DNA of 64,000 nucleotides from Polytrichum commune (taxonomy: Eukaryota > Streptophyta > Polytrichopsida > Polytrichales > Polytrichaceae), in NCBI GenBank assembly GCA_950295325.1, contig OX485803.1:6636001-6700000 (forward strand). The letters are read 5' to 3'. The position numbers were made by a program, and so were the translations under genes. The notes under the pieces were generated by a model. That model saw nothing but the letters and a program-made list of their open reading frames with translations, was not told the origin of the DNA and did not search any database. Below are positions 11,966-23,639 of this stretch, in pieces. Positions within the stretch are counted from its first letter, which is position 1; the number at the start of each line of letters is the position of its first letter.

Positions 11966-12945
11966 CTGCTCGATCATTCTGTAGCACCCTTTTGCATGAA
12001 GATGAGTGAAACTTAGTAGAAGGTGTGAATAGATGCTCACTAGGAGACGCTTGAAGTTGTTATAATTCTGAAATTGCGGCTCTTGCATAAACTTGATGTC
12101 AAGTGGACGGTGCAAGGTCTGAATTGGTAATATGGATAGGCACACGCTTGAAGTTTGTTGGTCGAAGTCCTTCGGCTATATCTGCTTCACCAACCTGTAA
12201 TATGCTTATGCATAAAGATGAGTGAATTAAGAACATAATGTGTGATGAATTGATGCTCTTTTGCACAAGGAGACGCTTGACGTCGTTGTTCGACATTCCT
12301 TTTGCTTAAGCTGCTTCGTTCTGTAGTTTGATTTGAATGTGCGCTTAAGGGTTTAGAGTGAAAAGCAGTTTTAGGGCAGTTTTAACTATGTGTGAATTGG
12401 TGCGAATCTGCACAATGTTGAGACGGTGAGAGCAGCTTTATGTTCCGAGTAAGCTGCTCGATCATTCTTTAGTACCGTTTTGCATGTAAATTAGTGAAAC
12501 TTAGTACAAGGCGTGAATGAATGGTCACTAGGAGACGCTTGAAGTTGTTAGAAATCTGTAGTTGCGGCTCTTACATAACCTTAATGTCCAGTGAACGATG
12601 CAAGGTCTGAATTGGTAATATGGATAAGCGCACTCTTGAAGTTTGTTGCTCTAAGTCCTTCGGCTGTATCTGCTTCACCGACCTGTAATATTAATTCTTA
12701 TGCATAAAGATGAGTGAAAACCACAATGTGTGATGGATTGATTCTCTTTTGCACAAGAAGATGATTGACGTCGTTGTTCGCCATTTCATTCGGCTGTATG
12801 TGCTTCATTCAGTAGTTTTCTTTCAGTGTGCGGTTAAGGATTAAAATTGAATAGCAGTTTGAGGGTATTCTAACTATGTTTGAATGGAATTGGTGTGAAT
12901 CGAATTGGTGTGAATCCACACAATGTTGAGACGGTGAGAGCAGGT
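11966..12945. repeat. Tandem duplication of about 490-bp unit, two copies
   Basis: CTGCTCGATCATTCT begins at 11966 and again at 12454, and CAATGTTGAGACGGTGAGAG recurs at about 12413 and 12921. The two copies therefore lie head to tail, offset by 488-508 bp. Inside each copy, shorter motifs (GAGACGCTTGAAGTTGTT, CTTCGGCTATATCTGCTTCA, GCATAAAGATGAGTGAA) recur at irregular spacing, so the unit itself came from older repeats. It lies directly 5' of the PHD gene and may belong to its promoter or a 5' UTR intron. Confidence 0.75.
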
Positions 12946-13052
12946 TGGGGGTGATAGAAAGGAGTTAATTAGTGGTGTCTGGTCCTATTCGATCTGCCTA
13001 ATCGATTGATTTATTAATGTTGTGCGTCGCAGATTCGGGAAAAGTAGGAATC

Positions 13053-16000
13053 ATGGCAGCTAATGCGGAGACTGCATCTGTACCACTGTCGACACCCGAG
13101 AAATGTGTCCACTTGCATCACTATCAGAGCACCGGGAGATGGGGCGCCTGGGTGAGGTGAGTTATAGATCAACAACGTCGTTGACCCTCTCACATTGCAC
13201 CTTAAACGAAGATTTAACTTGAACACTTGCTGCTGCAAAGGGAATCTGGCCGATTGCAATCTAAGTAAGTTTTGGAGTCATCACAATGTTTCCTCCTTGG
13301 TTTGGATATTGTTCCTACACCACCATCCGGCGCCTCACTTGAAGAACTCCATGAATTTGTGTTCGCAGAGACAAAAGGATCAAAAAGGGCGCTCGCTTGT
13401 TTGTTGGTGACGTTTCTACCAACACTTTGCTTCCATCCCCGATGGATTCGTTTTCTTTCTATTCATTTGTGTCACCAGGCTCAGCTGCTCGAGTGCGGGC
13501 AAGCAGAAACTTAGTATCATATTGAGCAAAAATTAGATGTCTTCTAAGCCTAAGTAGGTGCCACTTAATTAGCATTAATTTGCAACCTAGCTCTGTCTGT
13601 TTGTGTAATTTGTAAATGATTTGTTGACATCAGGATCTGACAGTGGACTGAATTACCAACTTTGCCAGGGACACACAAGACGAGATATCTGGCAGCAAGG
13701 TGCGACTACTTTCCCCCGCACACGAAGTTCGTCAGTTTTAAGGAATTTGAATTCGTTGAGACAAGATTAGTCACAAGGAACTTGACTGTAGGGGCAATTC
13801 AGTAACTACCAAGGGAGACAGACAGTGGTACGGCGGACAATATTAAATCTGTAATTGGGTCATTGTTCGCCAAAATATTGTCCACCCTGCCCCATATTCC
13901 CCTGGTGATGGTAAATTATCTGGCCTGAATTTCTTCCCTGTGAGCAGTGTCCAATATTATAGCTCTTTCAGTGCTTTTCTGAAGTTTATGAGCTGGAAGT
14001 TGTCTGAGAAATCTGCACATGTGGTGATCTTTAATGCTGGATTAAAACTAATTACATGTTTATAGGTGCCAAGACCGGGCAAACCTCATGATCAGGCATC
14101 GCTTTCGAGGAGACGGTGACGACGAGCCTCTCAAGCTAAATTTCAAGGAGATGGATTATGAAGAAGATGAGGACCTAGTAAGTGGAAAACAAAAGGAAGT
14201 TTATGTGATTGGAAAGTAGGTCAAAGTATGAAATTTGTCTTGCTGATGTGACTGAGGTGTTGTTCAACACATTCCAAGTTGCAAAAAATCACTGGGTCAC
14301 CCAAGTCACCAAAATATAGTGTAACAAATATCGATCACATGGAACTATGGCAATTTACCACCTTAGAAGGGAAACATGGGGTACAGCGGAGTACAAACTT
14401 CAAGGTGAATGTTTCTTGAGGTGGTAAATTTTTCCAACGCGGCTTGTGCAACATCTGAACATCGATCAGAGATCTGCACACACCATGCGTCCAATTATCA
14501 TAAATCTTCTAAATTGTTTTTTTCAATGTAGCACAATGATGATTCTATTGAGAGATGTATTACAGGGTCTAAGATGATGTTTTCTAATCATGGAGGTGTT
14601 CTTGTGCAATTGTGCAGAGAAACTCTCTAACTGTGGAAGCATTTATCGAGCTTCTAATATCAGAAAGCCGCGAGTCCTACAAGAAAACAGAAAACAAAAG
14701 TAAATGTAAGATGAGAACTAATATGCCTGTGTTGTACCATTCTTCCTACGTGATCTGGCCGATCAATGTATGTTTCGAACACAATTCCAGATGGTGTGTA
14801 TCATCATGTTACCCACACGCCTCCATTCACCACGTTTTGTAGAATTTTATACCACAAGTTTCCCTAGGTGATGGAATTGTCCAAATTTCCTGGTGACGCA
14901 GCGTACGTACTGAGATTGTGATGTCATTAAGTTTCCTATTTCTCGCACCTTTACAAAACTAGTGTACACAACAAATCGCATTCATCAACACCTGGCAAAA
15001 TCTGATCCTCTGCACTTTGGTTGCCCATTTATGTTGTCAGGTCTGGAGAAGTTCCTGGCAGACGTAGAGCAGGGCCGAGTTGCGGATGAGATCGAGCCCC
15101 TAGCTCACACCTCACAGACAGAGGAGGTCAAGAGTATCAAGTAAGTAGTGACATGGGGGAAGTGAATCGCATTGATGAAATGGCAACAGTTAGAAGATGA
15201 TAATGATATTTTCTTCGAAATAACTTAGATCAACTTCTCAGCAGAAGAGAAAATGGCATGTCAGACTACAGCCATAATATAGAGTTGCTTGTGCACGATG
15301 ACACAAACTGCATTCAGATTCATCCTCAGAGTTGCGGGTGACAACAAATTATGTACATCTACGTGTTTTCTGCAAGTTTTCTGCAAGTTTGAAGTAGTCC
15401 AGCTTGTTCAATAGGAATTCGTAACTCCAGTGGTTGTGTAACAGTCCATTGCATACTTTCAAATGTCAAATGCAGACTGGAGGCGAAGCCGGATCTAAAA
15501 GGGAAGCATAAGATTACGGATATAAGAACACAAATTGAAGGAGAGCCGAGTCAGGTGGCTCCTAATGTTTCTGATGAGGAGATGGCTAAGGTATTTTGTC
15601 CAGTCCACCATTTTCAGTGCTCTCTTGATTGAAGTCTTCTCACAAATCACTTTTCTCAAACCTATGGCCTTCTTGATTTCTGGTCTCTATTCTGTCTTTG
15701 CAATTCGTGTGTCCTATTTTCGTACATCTATCCTATTCAATTTCTTCGTGCATGACAGTCTTCAAATCTCGCCTCGAGTGTTGATTTTAACCTCTTGGTA
15801 TTAGCATTAGATTCATTTTCAATAATAGTGGGGTTATTCAAGGACCAATTTTGTAAAATTGTCTTTTGTGTTGTGTCAGTTGTTTGCTGCAAAACAATAT
15901 TGCTCCATCTGCAAAAAAGTGTGGCTAAAAGATGAAGAAGGCAACTTTGTAAGTCACAGCTCACTATCGACGTCACCACATGTTGCTGTACAAAACAAAT

Positions 16001-17515
16001 TAATTTTCATATCGTTTTCATTCAGCATTTAAATCTTGAGTCTCTGTATGTATGTTGTTTCTAGTTATGAAATAAAAATGTTTTTCGTAAAATCATACAA
16101 AGGACCTCAACAAAAACAACTTGTTGGGATTCCGTTGGTTATGCTTCTTTGCAGGTTCAGTGTGATACATGCATTCTTTGGGTGCATGCTCCGTGTGCAA
16201 ATCTTACAAAGAAAAAAATGAAAGTGAGCCTCTTAGTGTACAAAATATTGAAATAAATATGCAAGCCGGTCATTTTTAGTTCCATTACATCATATATTAC
16301 ATGTATGTAGTTTGGTGTAAGTATGATTCTCTCATCCCTGAGAAATGCCAACCCTAGACTTGCTTCATCAGCCCATTGCTTCATTAGGATTTTATTTTAT
16401 TTTATTTTATTTTTATCATAAACGCAATTTTTCTATATATGCAAACTTGTGTTTTTTGCAGGAGCTGCAAAATGGAGCCTCATACCATTGCCCGGATTGC
16501 CAAAGGGCCCACAGCGTGAACATCTCTAGTGAAGATCAACAAAATCTTGATATGATCAAGCTCGCCAACAAGTACGTGCCATCAATTAGTGATATAGTTG
16601 ATCGACAACAAAGAAGATAATCCAAGCATCGATATTAAATTTGCAAGGAGGTGCGAAATGAGTAGGTGCATAGGTTGTTCTTTATCTTGCTGAAAGAAGT
16701 CTCTTGGCGAGTCCATGAATGTCTGGCATGTTTTTGGGCATGTGCAGAAAGGAGAACTCAGCGCCCACAAATAAGAATTTGCGACATTCCACAGCAATTC
16801 AGGCACCCACTAGAACGTCAAGGCATGTTACCTGACTACCCAGAGTAACCACAAGTCTATGAAATAGAGTTAAATTTCTAAGCATATTGTTTCATGTTCG
16901 GACATGTTAAGAAGTATTTGTGCACATAAATGGAACTTAAATATGCCCAGAGCATTTCTAAAACTCTAAACGTTTACTTCATTCAGGCGCAAGCGTATAT
17001 CGGACAACACAGAGCCTGCAGCCAAAGTGGCCAAGACATGTGACAGTCGCCCGGATAATATGAGGTTAGTACTTCTTAATACCCAACAGGTATCCGTCTG
17101 ATCTTTGCAGTACAATATATATCTGCTAATTATCATAGTCTAACCTTATAACTATTATATTGGACTCGCAATTGACTTAGGAAGGTGAACAGACAGCTAT
17201 GATGTGTGTATGATAGGTCCTAGGTAAGGAATAATAAGTAAACTACTGTCTAGCAACAGATGGATTGGTTAATTCGGGCCTAGGCACAATGATAACTTTG
17301 AAGGACTGACAATTTTGTCATCTTGTCTTGTGGTCAGTAGGTCTGCGAAGCAAACGGATGTAGGTTTGACTTCGATCAACGCAATTAGTCGTTGCTGCAT
17401 GGCTGAAATTGACCTGAATCTCCCATACTTTGCGGATGCTGAGCTCTCTGAAGAACATCAAGCTGCCTTCAATTTGTGCCTGCTCAAGAATTCCAACAAC
17501 ATGCCCGATGAGTGA
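13053..17515 (+). CDS. PHD-finger protein with possible EAR motif, 11 exons
   Basis: Exons: 13053-13151, 13644-13699, 14066-14177, 14618-14699, 15041-15140, 15476-15590, 15880-15948, 16155-16223, 16462-16571, 16987-17064 and 17338-17515, all bounded by GT-AG and in frame, giving 355 aa. Exons 7-9 encode a C4HC3 PHD zinc finger: C196, C199, C214, C217, H222, C225, C244, C247, with the usual Trp two before His (W220). An acidic patch lies at 83-89, a basic KRKR at 271-274 suggests nuclear import, and DLNLP at 322-326 fits the plant EAR repression motif. Such fingers usually read histone H3 tails, so a chromatin role is inferred. The N-terminal half (WTELPTLPGT, YLAARCQDRANLMIRHRF) is not a domain I recognise. 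Exons 1 and 2 and the start are the least certain: a second donor at 13157 would break the frame. Confidence 0.75.
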
Positions 17516-17935
17516 ATCGCCTTTGCAATCTCTCATCCTCTCTTGTAATAATTACCTAGTGCGTACCAGACTGATATCTAATGCAAGTAATTGGGGACTG
17601 TTGTGGACATTGATCCAACATCATCAAGTTCATGTATATGGATGAAGGGCGCAGATGGGTACCTAGGAATTGAAGGCTCCCATTCATTTCAACTTATTGT
17701 ACAATCAGCGAGATAAGAGTTAGATGTGTATATATGTAGCTCGGCCAGCTTTTGTAAAACATTTTTACCAAGAAGACATGTTAGGCAGGTTCACTTAGCC
17801 ACTTGGCAAGCCTAACTAAGTAGATGCAAGCCTTCTATGGTTACTTGAACTTTACAGAAAACGGGCTTTATTTTTTAAATAAAATAAAATAAAATAAAAA
17901 GGCTCCTGACAGGCTCTTTGACTTGAGGTTGAGAT
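17516..17935. other. 3' flank of the PHD gene
   Basis: Likely 3' UTR and intergenic DNA. AAATAAAATAAAATAAAAT near 17875-17900 is a pentanucleotide microsatellite that is the complement of the ATTTT array in the intron at about 16390-16411. No further exon was seen. Confidence 0.4.
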
Positions 17936-17939
17936 TTAG

Positions 17940-18432
17940 AGGCTATTCAAAAGTCACTGCATTGGAGTTGTGATTTGAACAATTTCAAAAAAATTGAACT
18001 TGATTGTGACCCCATTCAATATACATGCATCTGTATTGTCAGCATTCAATCTTGAAATTGAGTTGATTTTGTCTGTTGCAAGAGGCCTGAGAGCATTTGC
18101 AAAAACATGAGATGTGACACTTCTTATGAATAGGTGAACAAATATTGTCATGGATGGTGGATGAGTTCGTCCATTGGCCAAAGCCCTACCTTCTCTTGCG
18201 AGCAACTTATGATGAGATATTGTCATAGATGATTGAAATTTGGATGAAAAATCACTTCGTAAGTGACAGTGATTGCAACACTGTAACTCTTTAATTCCCC
18301 CAAACAATCTACAAGGAATGACAAAAAAATGTTGGGTTAACATTTAGTGTTGGTGACACTACACCACGGTTTACAATTGGTATTGAGCAAGACAATTAGA
18401 ATTGGTGACACTAAATATCATATTCAGTGTAA
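17940..18432. mobile_element. Family A MITE-like element
   Basis: It shares a long ordered match with 27.88-28.11 kb and with the reverse strands of 30.81-31.14 and 55.15-55.52 kb: a GATTGAAATTTGGATGAA segment, an AAGTGACAGTGATTGC segment, a TTAACATTTAGTGTTGGTGA segment, then GTATTGAGCAAGACAATTAG. It ends in ACACTAAATATCATATTCAGTGT, the family terminus. Noncoding. Confidence 0.6.
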
Positions 18433-18854
18433 GCCAAGCAAAGAAAGTGACGAAAATGGATATAAGTTCTTAGATTTCTCATGTGCCCAAAATGTCATTA
18501 TACCCAAACCTAAGTATAGTCCATCATTTACTATTATTTTCCCTACTTGCTATGCACTATGTACATCCACGTGTTGGTTCGCATGCAAACCCCCTTTGGT
18601 GGTGTTGTGAAACAAAACCTGTCCGAAAGTGTGTCCTCCATCATCCAACATCTGAGATGTTTTTCTGAAGTCATAATCATTGAGGAGAAATGATCAAACT
18701 CCTTTACCTATTAAATGGTGTCGGGGCACAATCCCAGGGGATGGATTCTTCATTGGAAACGTTAATGAGGTGTATGAGTCACTATGAAATTAAATTCCCT
18801 ATATACGAGAAGTTTGAAGAGAAAAACAAATGTATACATACTAACAACATGCCT

Positions 18855-19805
18855 CAGGGGGTGGACTCTTCATACCACGTTTGAACTAACGTGAGTCTAA
18901 GAAGGGGTATTATTTGAGGCATTAGCATACATAGTATACATAAGGGAGAGGTATTAATTCTCTCTAGTGTGTACATTTAAAAAGGTTATTAAGAATCTTT
19001 GAAGTAGAGGTAGATGTATATAAAAGGGGCCCTAAGGTTTAAAGATTTTTTGGAAAAGAGATGTGTTATTTTCATCCAATTCATATTTTCATCAATTGTT
19101 GTCATATAGTAATAGTCCTCAATGACTACCATGTATGTTCTTGTTTAGATTTGCATTTGGATTTTAAGACAAGCTAGAGGCTCTTGGAATGTTCATGTGC
19201 TCCCTTGAGTTTTGCTCTCCCAATTGTGGCTAAGTTATGGGGCTCTTGTCTTTGCTTGTTTAATGTAGTTGGTAAGTTACATGCTATGGATGCAAAAATG
19301 TTCAATGACTTTCTCATTAAAGAGTGAATATGGATTTTACATGTCATGAAGGCATATTTAATTCATGAATTATATTTTTTATCTGTAATGGAGGCATTTA
19401 TCACAACAAATTGAAAATCCTAGTATTAATACATGAGTCCATTTTCTAGCATATGTCAAAGAGAAAAACTCAAGGAAGCCAATGAGTGCTCCAAGAGCCT
19501 CTAGTTTGTAAAAACTTGAAACCCAAATGCAAACCCAAACAAGGACAAAGTCCATGATAGTCATTGAGAACGATGACCTTACAATATCAATGGATGAAAA
19601 CATGAATTGGATGAAACTAACACATTTATTGTCAACTTTTTCTCTAAACCTTAAGGTCCCCTCTTGCACATCTACCTTCACTATAAAAAATTTAATAGCT
19701 TTTTAGATGTACACGCTAAAAAATATATACTATGTACGTTAATACTCCTCCTTACACACATGTTAATTTGTACGTTATATGAAGAGTCCACCTCCCCTGG
19801 GGCCA
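18855..19805. mobile_element. Foldback element, two ~370-bp inverted arms
   Basis: The left arm (about 18855-19236) pairs with the right arm (about 19440-19805) in reverse complement with moderate divergence. Outer anchors are GTGGACTCTTCATA on the left and TATGAAGAGTCCAC on the right; inner anchors are CCCTAAGGTTTAAAG against CTCTAAACCTTAAGG. The loop is about 200 bp and AT-rich. No transposase ORF lies inside. A TIR transposon remnant or a young inverted duplication would both fit. Confidence 0.65.
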
Positions 19806-20002
19806 TAATACCCAAGATTGTCATTGCCAGCAGCCCAGACCGTTGTCTTAAGTGTAGGTCACGAGTTTTTCATCCTCTTCTGGAGTCCAGGATCCTCGAT
19901 TCACAAGCACCTTGTCACAACATGGCTTCCTCCCCATATATCCCTCCCTCAAAATACTTGCTACCTCCAAAAATTCTGAATCTCAAAATGCTGACCCCTT
20001 AA

Positions 20003-20385
20003 AGTGGTGTTACTTTGATGAATCGTAGGGAAATCTACCGAGCTCCGATCCGTTTTCGATGGTTCAAGCGCAGATGTACTACTGATTCAATTGCCTGCCC
20101 CCAAAAAATCTCCTCCAACCGAATTCGCCGAATAGAAGCAAGTCCGTGGCCATTTAACACCTAACTACCTTAACAAGTTTCGCATCTACCTCGAGTGGTG
20201 TCACTTTGATGAATCTTAGGAAAAACTACCGAACTCCGTTTTCGATGGTTCAAGCGTAGGTGTGGTTCTGATTCAATTGCCCATTTCTGAATATTTCCTC
20301 CATCCGAATCCCGTGAGCAGAAGAGTTTACAGTGTTCACTTGACACCTACCTACCTTCACGAGTTTTGCAATATCCTCTGCTAGC
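20003..20385. repeat. Tandem duplication, 191-bp unit, two copies
   Basis: AGTGGTGTTACTTTGATGAA at 20003 recurs as AGTGGTGTCACTTTGATGAA at 20194. The following segments (CCGTTTTCGATGGTTCAAGC, CTGATTCAATTGCC, ACACCTA-CTACCTT) recur in the same order. No reading frame is shared across the units. The sequence on to 21.2 kb holds no recognised gene. Confidence 0.7.
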
Positions 20386-21248
20386 TTCCTCCCCATCCCT
20401 CGACTTACTGCCTCATAATCCTTTTCAAGATGCTACCTGCTAGATTGGAAGCCTAACAATTCCGAAGAAGATATACTTACATTATTTATATACCTAGATA
20501 TATACAAAGGAGGCCGCAGACGATATAATATGTCCTACTCCCGATCCATCGGTGATTCCCCGACCATATTCTCGCGTGATCAGCTACCCCTATCTAACAG
20601 ACAGGTCTCTCGCTGCAATTCAGCGACGTTAATGCACACTTCCACCCGCCTCTTCATCAACGCGTTTCATCGAGAAATTCAATCATGCAAGCAAGTCTGA
20701 ACAATTCAACCTCACGATAGTAGGCCAAGTGTATTGTTGATAGGCCACTACCTTGTATTGAGTGATAGACAATCGATCGAAAGATACGTCTCCATAAACT
20801 CTTTGAAAGATGAAACACATTCAATTTCTCCCAGATGAGTCACATTGAGATTTAATATTTTTCATAGGTTGCTGTCACCACCAATACAGAAAGCTTGGGC
20901 CATCTATTATGTTACATAAATAGCCATCTACCATTTTATGATAGTGTGCACCTATACTAGTACAGTAGTACACCCTATTAGCAATCTAGAGTAGTACAAT
21001 GCCATCTGTTGTTGCTCGTTCATGAAAGCTTGAGGCAAAACCCGATCAGGAACGAAACCGAGAAAACAAAACGAAGTTAGCTCTTCTGGAAATCATTCAG
21101 ACTGCCATGCTCCTGCCCAGAAACAAACTCCACAATATGTCGACCACACCTCAATAATATGGACAGACACACGGAGGAGTAATATTTCTGTTTGAAGTCG
21201 CAGCCCCTAATGCTGATTCTGGACCCAAATTCACCCTGTTCTGTGATT

Positions 21249-21560
21249 TCATGCAGGAGCAACAACCAGCTCTTGTGGCTTCCTCATGGTCATCATCTTC
21301 CGGGGCAAACCAAGTGCCTTCATCATTACCTCCGTCGCATCATCTAGCTCGCAGTACTCAAGAGCCGAACATTTGAATTGCCAATCCCAAGGCTCACAAC
21401 TCAGAACCCAACCATCGGAACCATCAGAGCAACTGCAGCAAGGGTAAAAAGGGCCACAGTTCTGCCCATACTGCACGCATCCTAGAACTGGAGCCGGCGA
21501 CAGCGTGAGCAGCAAGACCAAGAGCAGGCCTAGTCCCATTACTTGCTTGCTGAGCTTCAT
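21249..21560 (-). CDS. Small secreted cysteine-rich protein
   Basis: A single open frame on the minus strand encodes 103 aa from the Met at 21560; a Met five codons upstream (21575) is also possible. Residues 8-27 form a hydrophobic signal peptide (LLLVLLLTLSP) with likely cleavage just before C28. Eight cysteines follow at 28, 35, 41, 42, 44, 55, 64 and 70, spaced C-6-C-5-C-C-1-C-10-C-8-C-5-C. The adjacent CC pair after two spaced Cys resembles cystine-knot miniproteins, but the later spacing fits no family I can name. The tail of about 33 residues has no Cys. A TATTTATG box lies about 80 bp upstream (21653-21660, minus strand). Function unknown: defence or signalling peptides are the usual roles for this layout. 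Confidence 0.55.
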   Translation of the reverse strand: MKLSKQVMGLGLLLVLLLTLSPAPVLGCVQYGQNCGPFYPCCSCSDGSDGWVLSCEPWDWQFKCSALEYCELDDATEVMMKALGLPRKMMTMRKPQELVVAPA

Positions 21561-21652
21561 GGTTGTGTACGTCACAGTCTTCTCGCTCGATCAGCGTTCG
21601 GCGCAACTGTCCGCAAATGAAAGACACACATAACAATGATGCAAGGTAGCAA

Positions 21653-21660
21653 CATAAATA
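21653..21660 (-). promoter_or_regulatory. TATA-like box of the cysteine-rich gene
   Basis: TATTTATG on the minus strand, about 80-95 bp before the ATG. Position and sequence suit a plant core promoter with a short 5' UTR. Confidence 0.3.
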
Positions 21661-21948
21661 GCTACTTGATAACCATGCATGGAGAACGGGCCCGGGTGCC
21701 TTATCTGGAACCCCGTGGCATCGATCGTAGTGTCCCACGAGGGCCTGTCAGCTTTGCTATGAACATCTGCCAGCATCGATCTTGCATGCTCATCTCGTGG
21801 GTCTCGAGGGTCTCGTGGGTCATCATATTTAGTTTGGGTGATCCTTCCATGAATTTTTTTGAGAGCGATTCGACGAGACCCGGGCCACATCACATCTTTA
21901 TTCATTCGGCAGGGCCCCTGCCTCCTTCACTCACCGGCGCCGGGCCCT

Positions 21949-23585
21949 GTCACTGAGGCGCTGTGAATGAGCCTCTTGATTTCGCGAGCATGGTGCATCC
22001 GGACCGTTGATCCACCAAGGCCCATCCAAGGGCCTCAATGATCCTAGGTGGCGGGGGTGGGGGTGCTTGCCACCAAGGTAGGTGGGGGCGGGGGTGCTTG
22101 GCACCAAGGCGGGGTGGGGCCCTGCATGTCTTTTTTCGGGGAGGCCGGCTTTAGGGTGGTGTCGGGCCTAGTGGCTAGGCGGGCTCGGTGGGCTAGGCAG
22201 CTAGGTAGGCTAGGCCTACTTACTAAATAACTACAGTAGTTGGTTGGTTACCCTTACTCTACTTACTAAATAACTAGTTGGTTACCCTTAGTTGCTAAGG
22301 GCCGGTTTACACTACGGTGGAGAAGTCCACCGGTCATGAAAAAAAGGGCGTTTCTCAATTGTGATTGGTCGAAAATGCAACTCTTGACCGGTGGGTGTTT
22401 ACACTAGGTGAAGAAAACAATGATGGTAAACTTTTCTCATGGATGATAAAATGACATGGCCGCCTACATGGCGGCACTTTTTGGAGTTGGGCTTCTCCGG
22501 AGGAGGAAGTTTCTTGTCCGGCCTCAAGAGGCCGGAGAAGCCCAACTCAATAAAAATATTTTATTGCCTTTAATTCTTCTCCGGCACATCCACCATTTGC
22601 CTCATATAACCATGTCTTGGCCAAGCATTCTTGACCGACATGAGGCCTTCTCCACCGTAGTGTAAACCGGCCCTAAGTGGCAAGGGACGGCTAAGGCTGG
22701 GTCACTTCTTTTACGTACTCACACATGAATTTACAACTTCAAAGCAATGTGGGCACTTCCAACTTCCCCCAACATTGTAAGGTAACCGGGTCTTTAAACG
22801 GACATTTTCTATTTTCACCCACTTGTACTAAGATACTAGGATGCCAAACATGCAATTAGTGCGAGATGATTAGCACATCCAATTTGTGCCCATGCCCACT
22901 TATTCACTTTTGTATTTGAAAACTTGAAATGAAAATGCTCACAATAAATAAGTATAGGAAACCATTTTCAACCCAGTAGGGTAGATGTGCATAATTTGGT
23001 TATTAAGAATTTACCATGGTTAATAAGTGGGCACGGGCACAAATTGGATGTGCTAATCATCTCGCACTAATTGCATGTTTGGCATCCTAGTATCTTAGTA
23101 CAAGTGGGTGAAAAAAGAAAATGTCCGTTTAAGACCCGGTTACCTTACAATGTTGGGGAAAGTTGGAAGTGCCCACATTGCTTTGCAGTTGTAAATTCAT
23201 CTGTGAGTACGTAAAAGAAGTGACCCAGCCTTAGTCGTCCCTTGCCACTTAGCAAGTAAGGGTAACCAACTAGTTATTTAGTAAGTAGAGTAAGGGTAAC
23301 CAACCAACTAGTTATTTAGTAAGTAGGCCTAGCCTACCTAGCTGCCTAGCCACTAGGCCCGACACCACCCTAAAGCTGGCCTCCCCGAAAAAAGACATGA
23401 GGCCCACGGCCCCACCCTGCCTTGGTGGCAAGCACTACCCCCGCCCCCACCTACCTTGGTGGCAAGCACCCCCACCCCCCGCCACCTAGGATCATTAAGG
23501 CCCTTGGATGGGCCTTGGTGGATCAACGGTCCGGATGCACCATGCTCGCGAAATCAAGAGGCTCATTCACAGCGCCTCAGTGACA
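21949..23585. mobile_element. Large inverted repeat (foldback), arms about 570 bp
   Basis: TGTCACTGAGGCGCTGTGAA at 21949 is mirrored by TTCACAGCGCCTCAGTGACA ending at 23585, and the match continues inward with high identity to about 22904 and 23023. The 118-bp spacer (22905-23022) is unique. The left arm is longer only because a 375-bp MITE sits in it. The arms contain G-rich GGTGGGGGTGCTTG-type direct repeats and several copies of TTACTAAATAACTAGTTGGT. No ORF spans it. The inner part of each arm is related to the repeat at 283-410. A transcript through it would fold into a long hairpin. Confidence 0.85.
22299..22673. mobile_element. Tourist-like (PIF/Harbinger) MITE with TAA target duplication
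   Basis: Terminal inverted repeats begin GGGCCGGTTTACACTACGG and end in its complement, CCGTAGTGTAAACCGGCCC. TAA flanks both sides (22296-22298 and 22674-22676). The opposite arm of the surrounding inverted repeat has the uninterrupted site (reverse complement TTGCTAAGTGGCAAGG near 23243-23258) with a single TAA, which proves both the boundaries and the 3-bp duplication. Three-base TWA duplications and GGGCC-type ends are typical of the Tourist/PIF-Harbinger group. It has no transposase. Confidence 0.9.
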
Positions 23586-23639
23586 CGGCTCACCACCTGG
23601 GCAATTGCGTGCGAATTCTTCCTCGTTGGAATAAGTGAT

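Noticed and set aside
13152-13160. Alternative donor GTGAGT after exon 1 of the PHD gene
   Set aside because: Using it puts a stop codon at the start of exon 2 for every acceptor tried; the donor at 13152 keeps the frame open.
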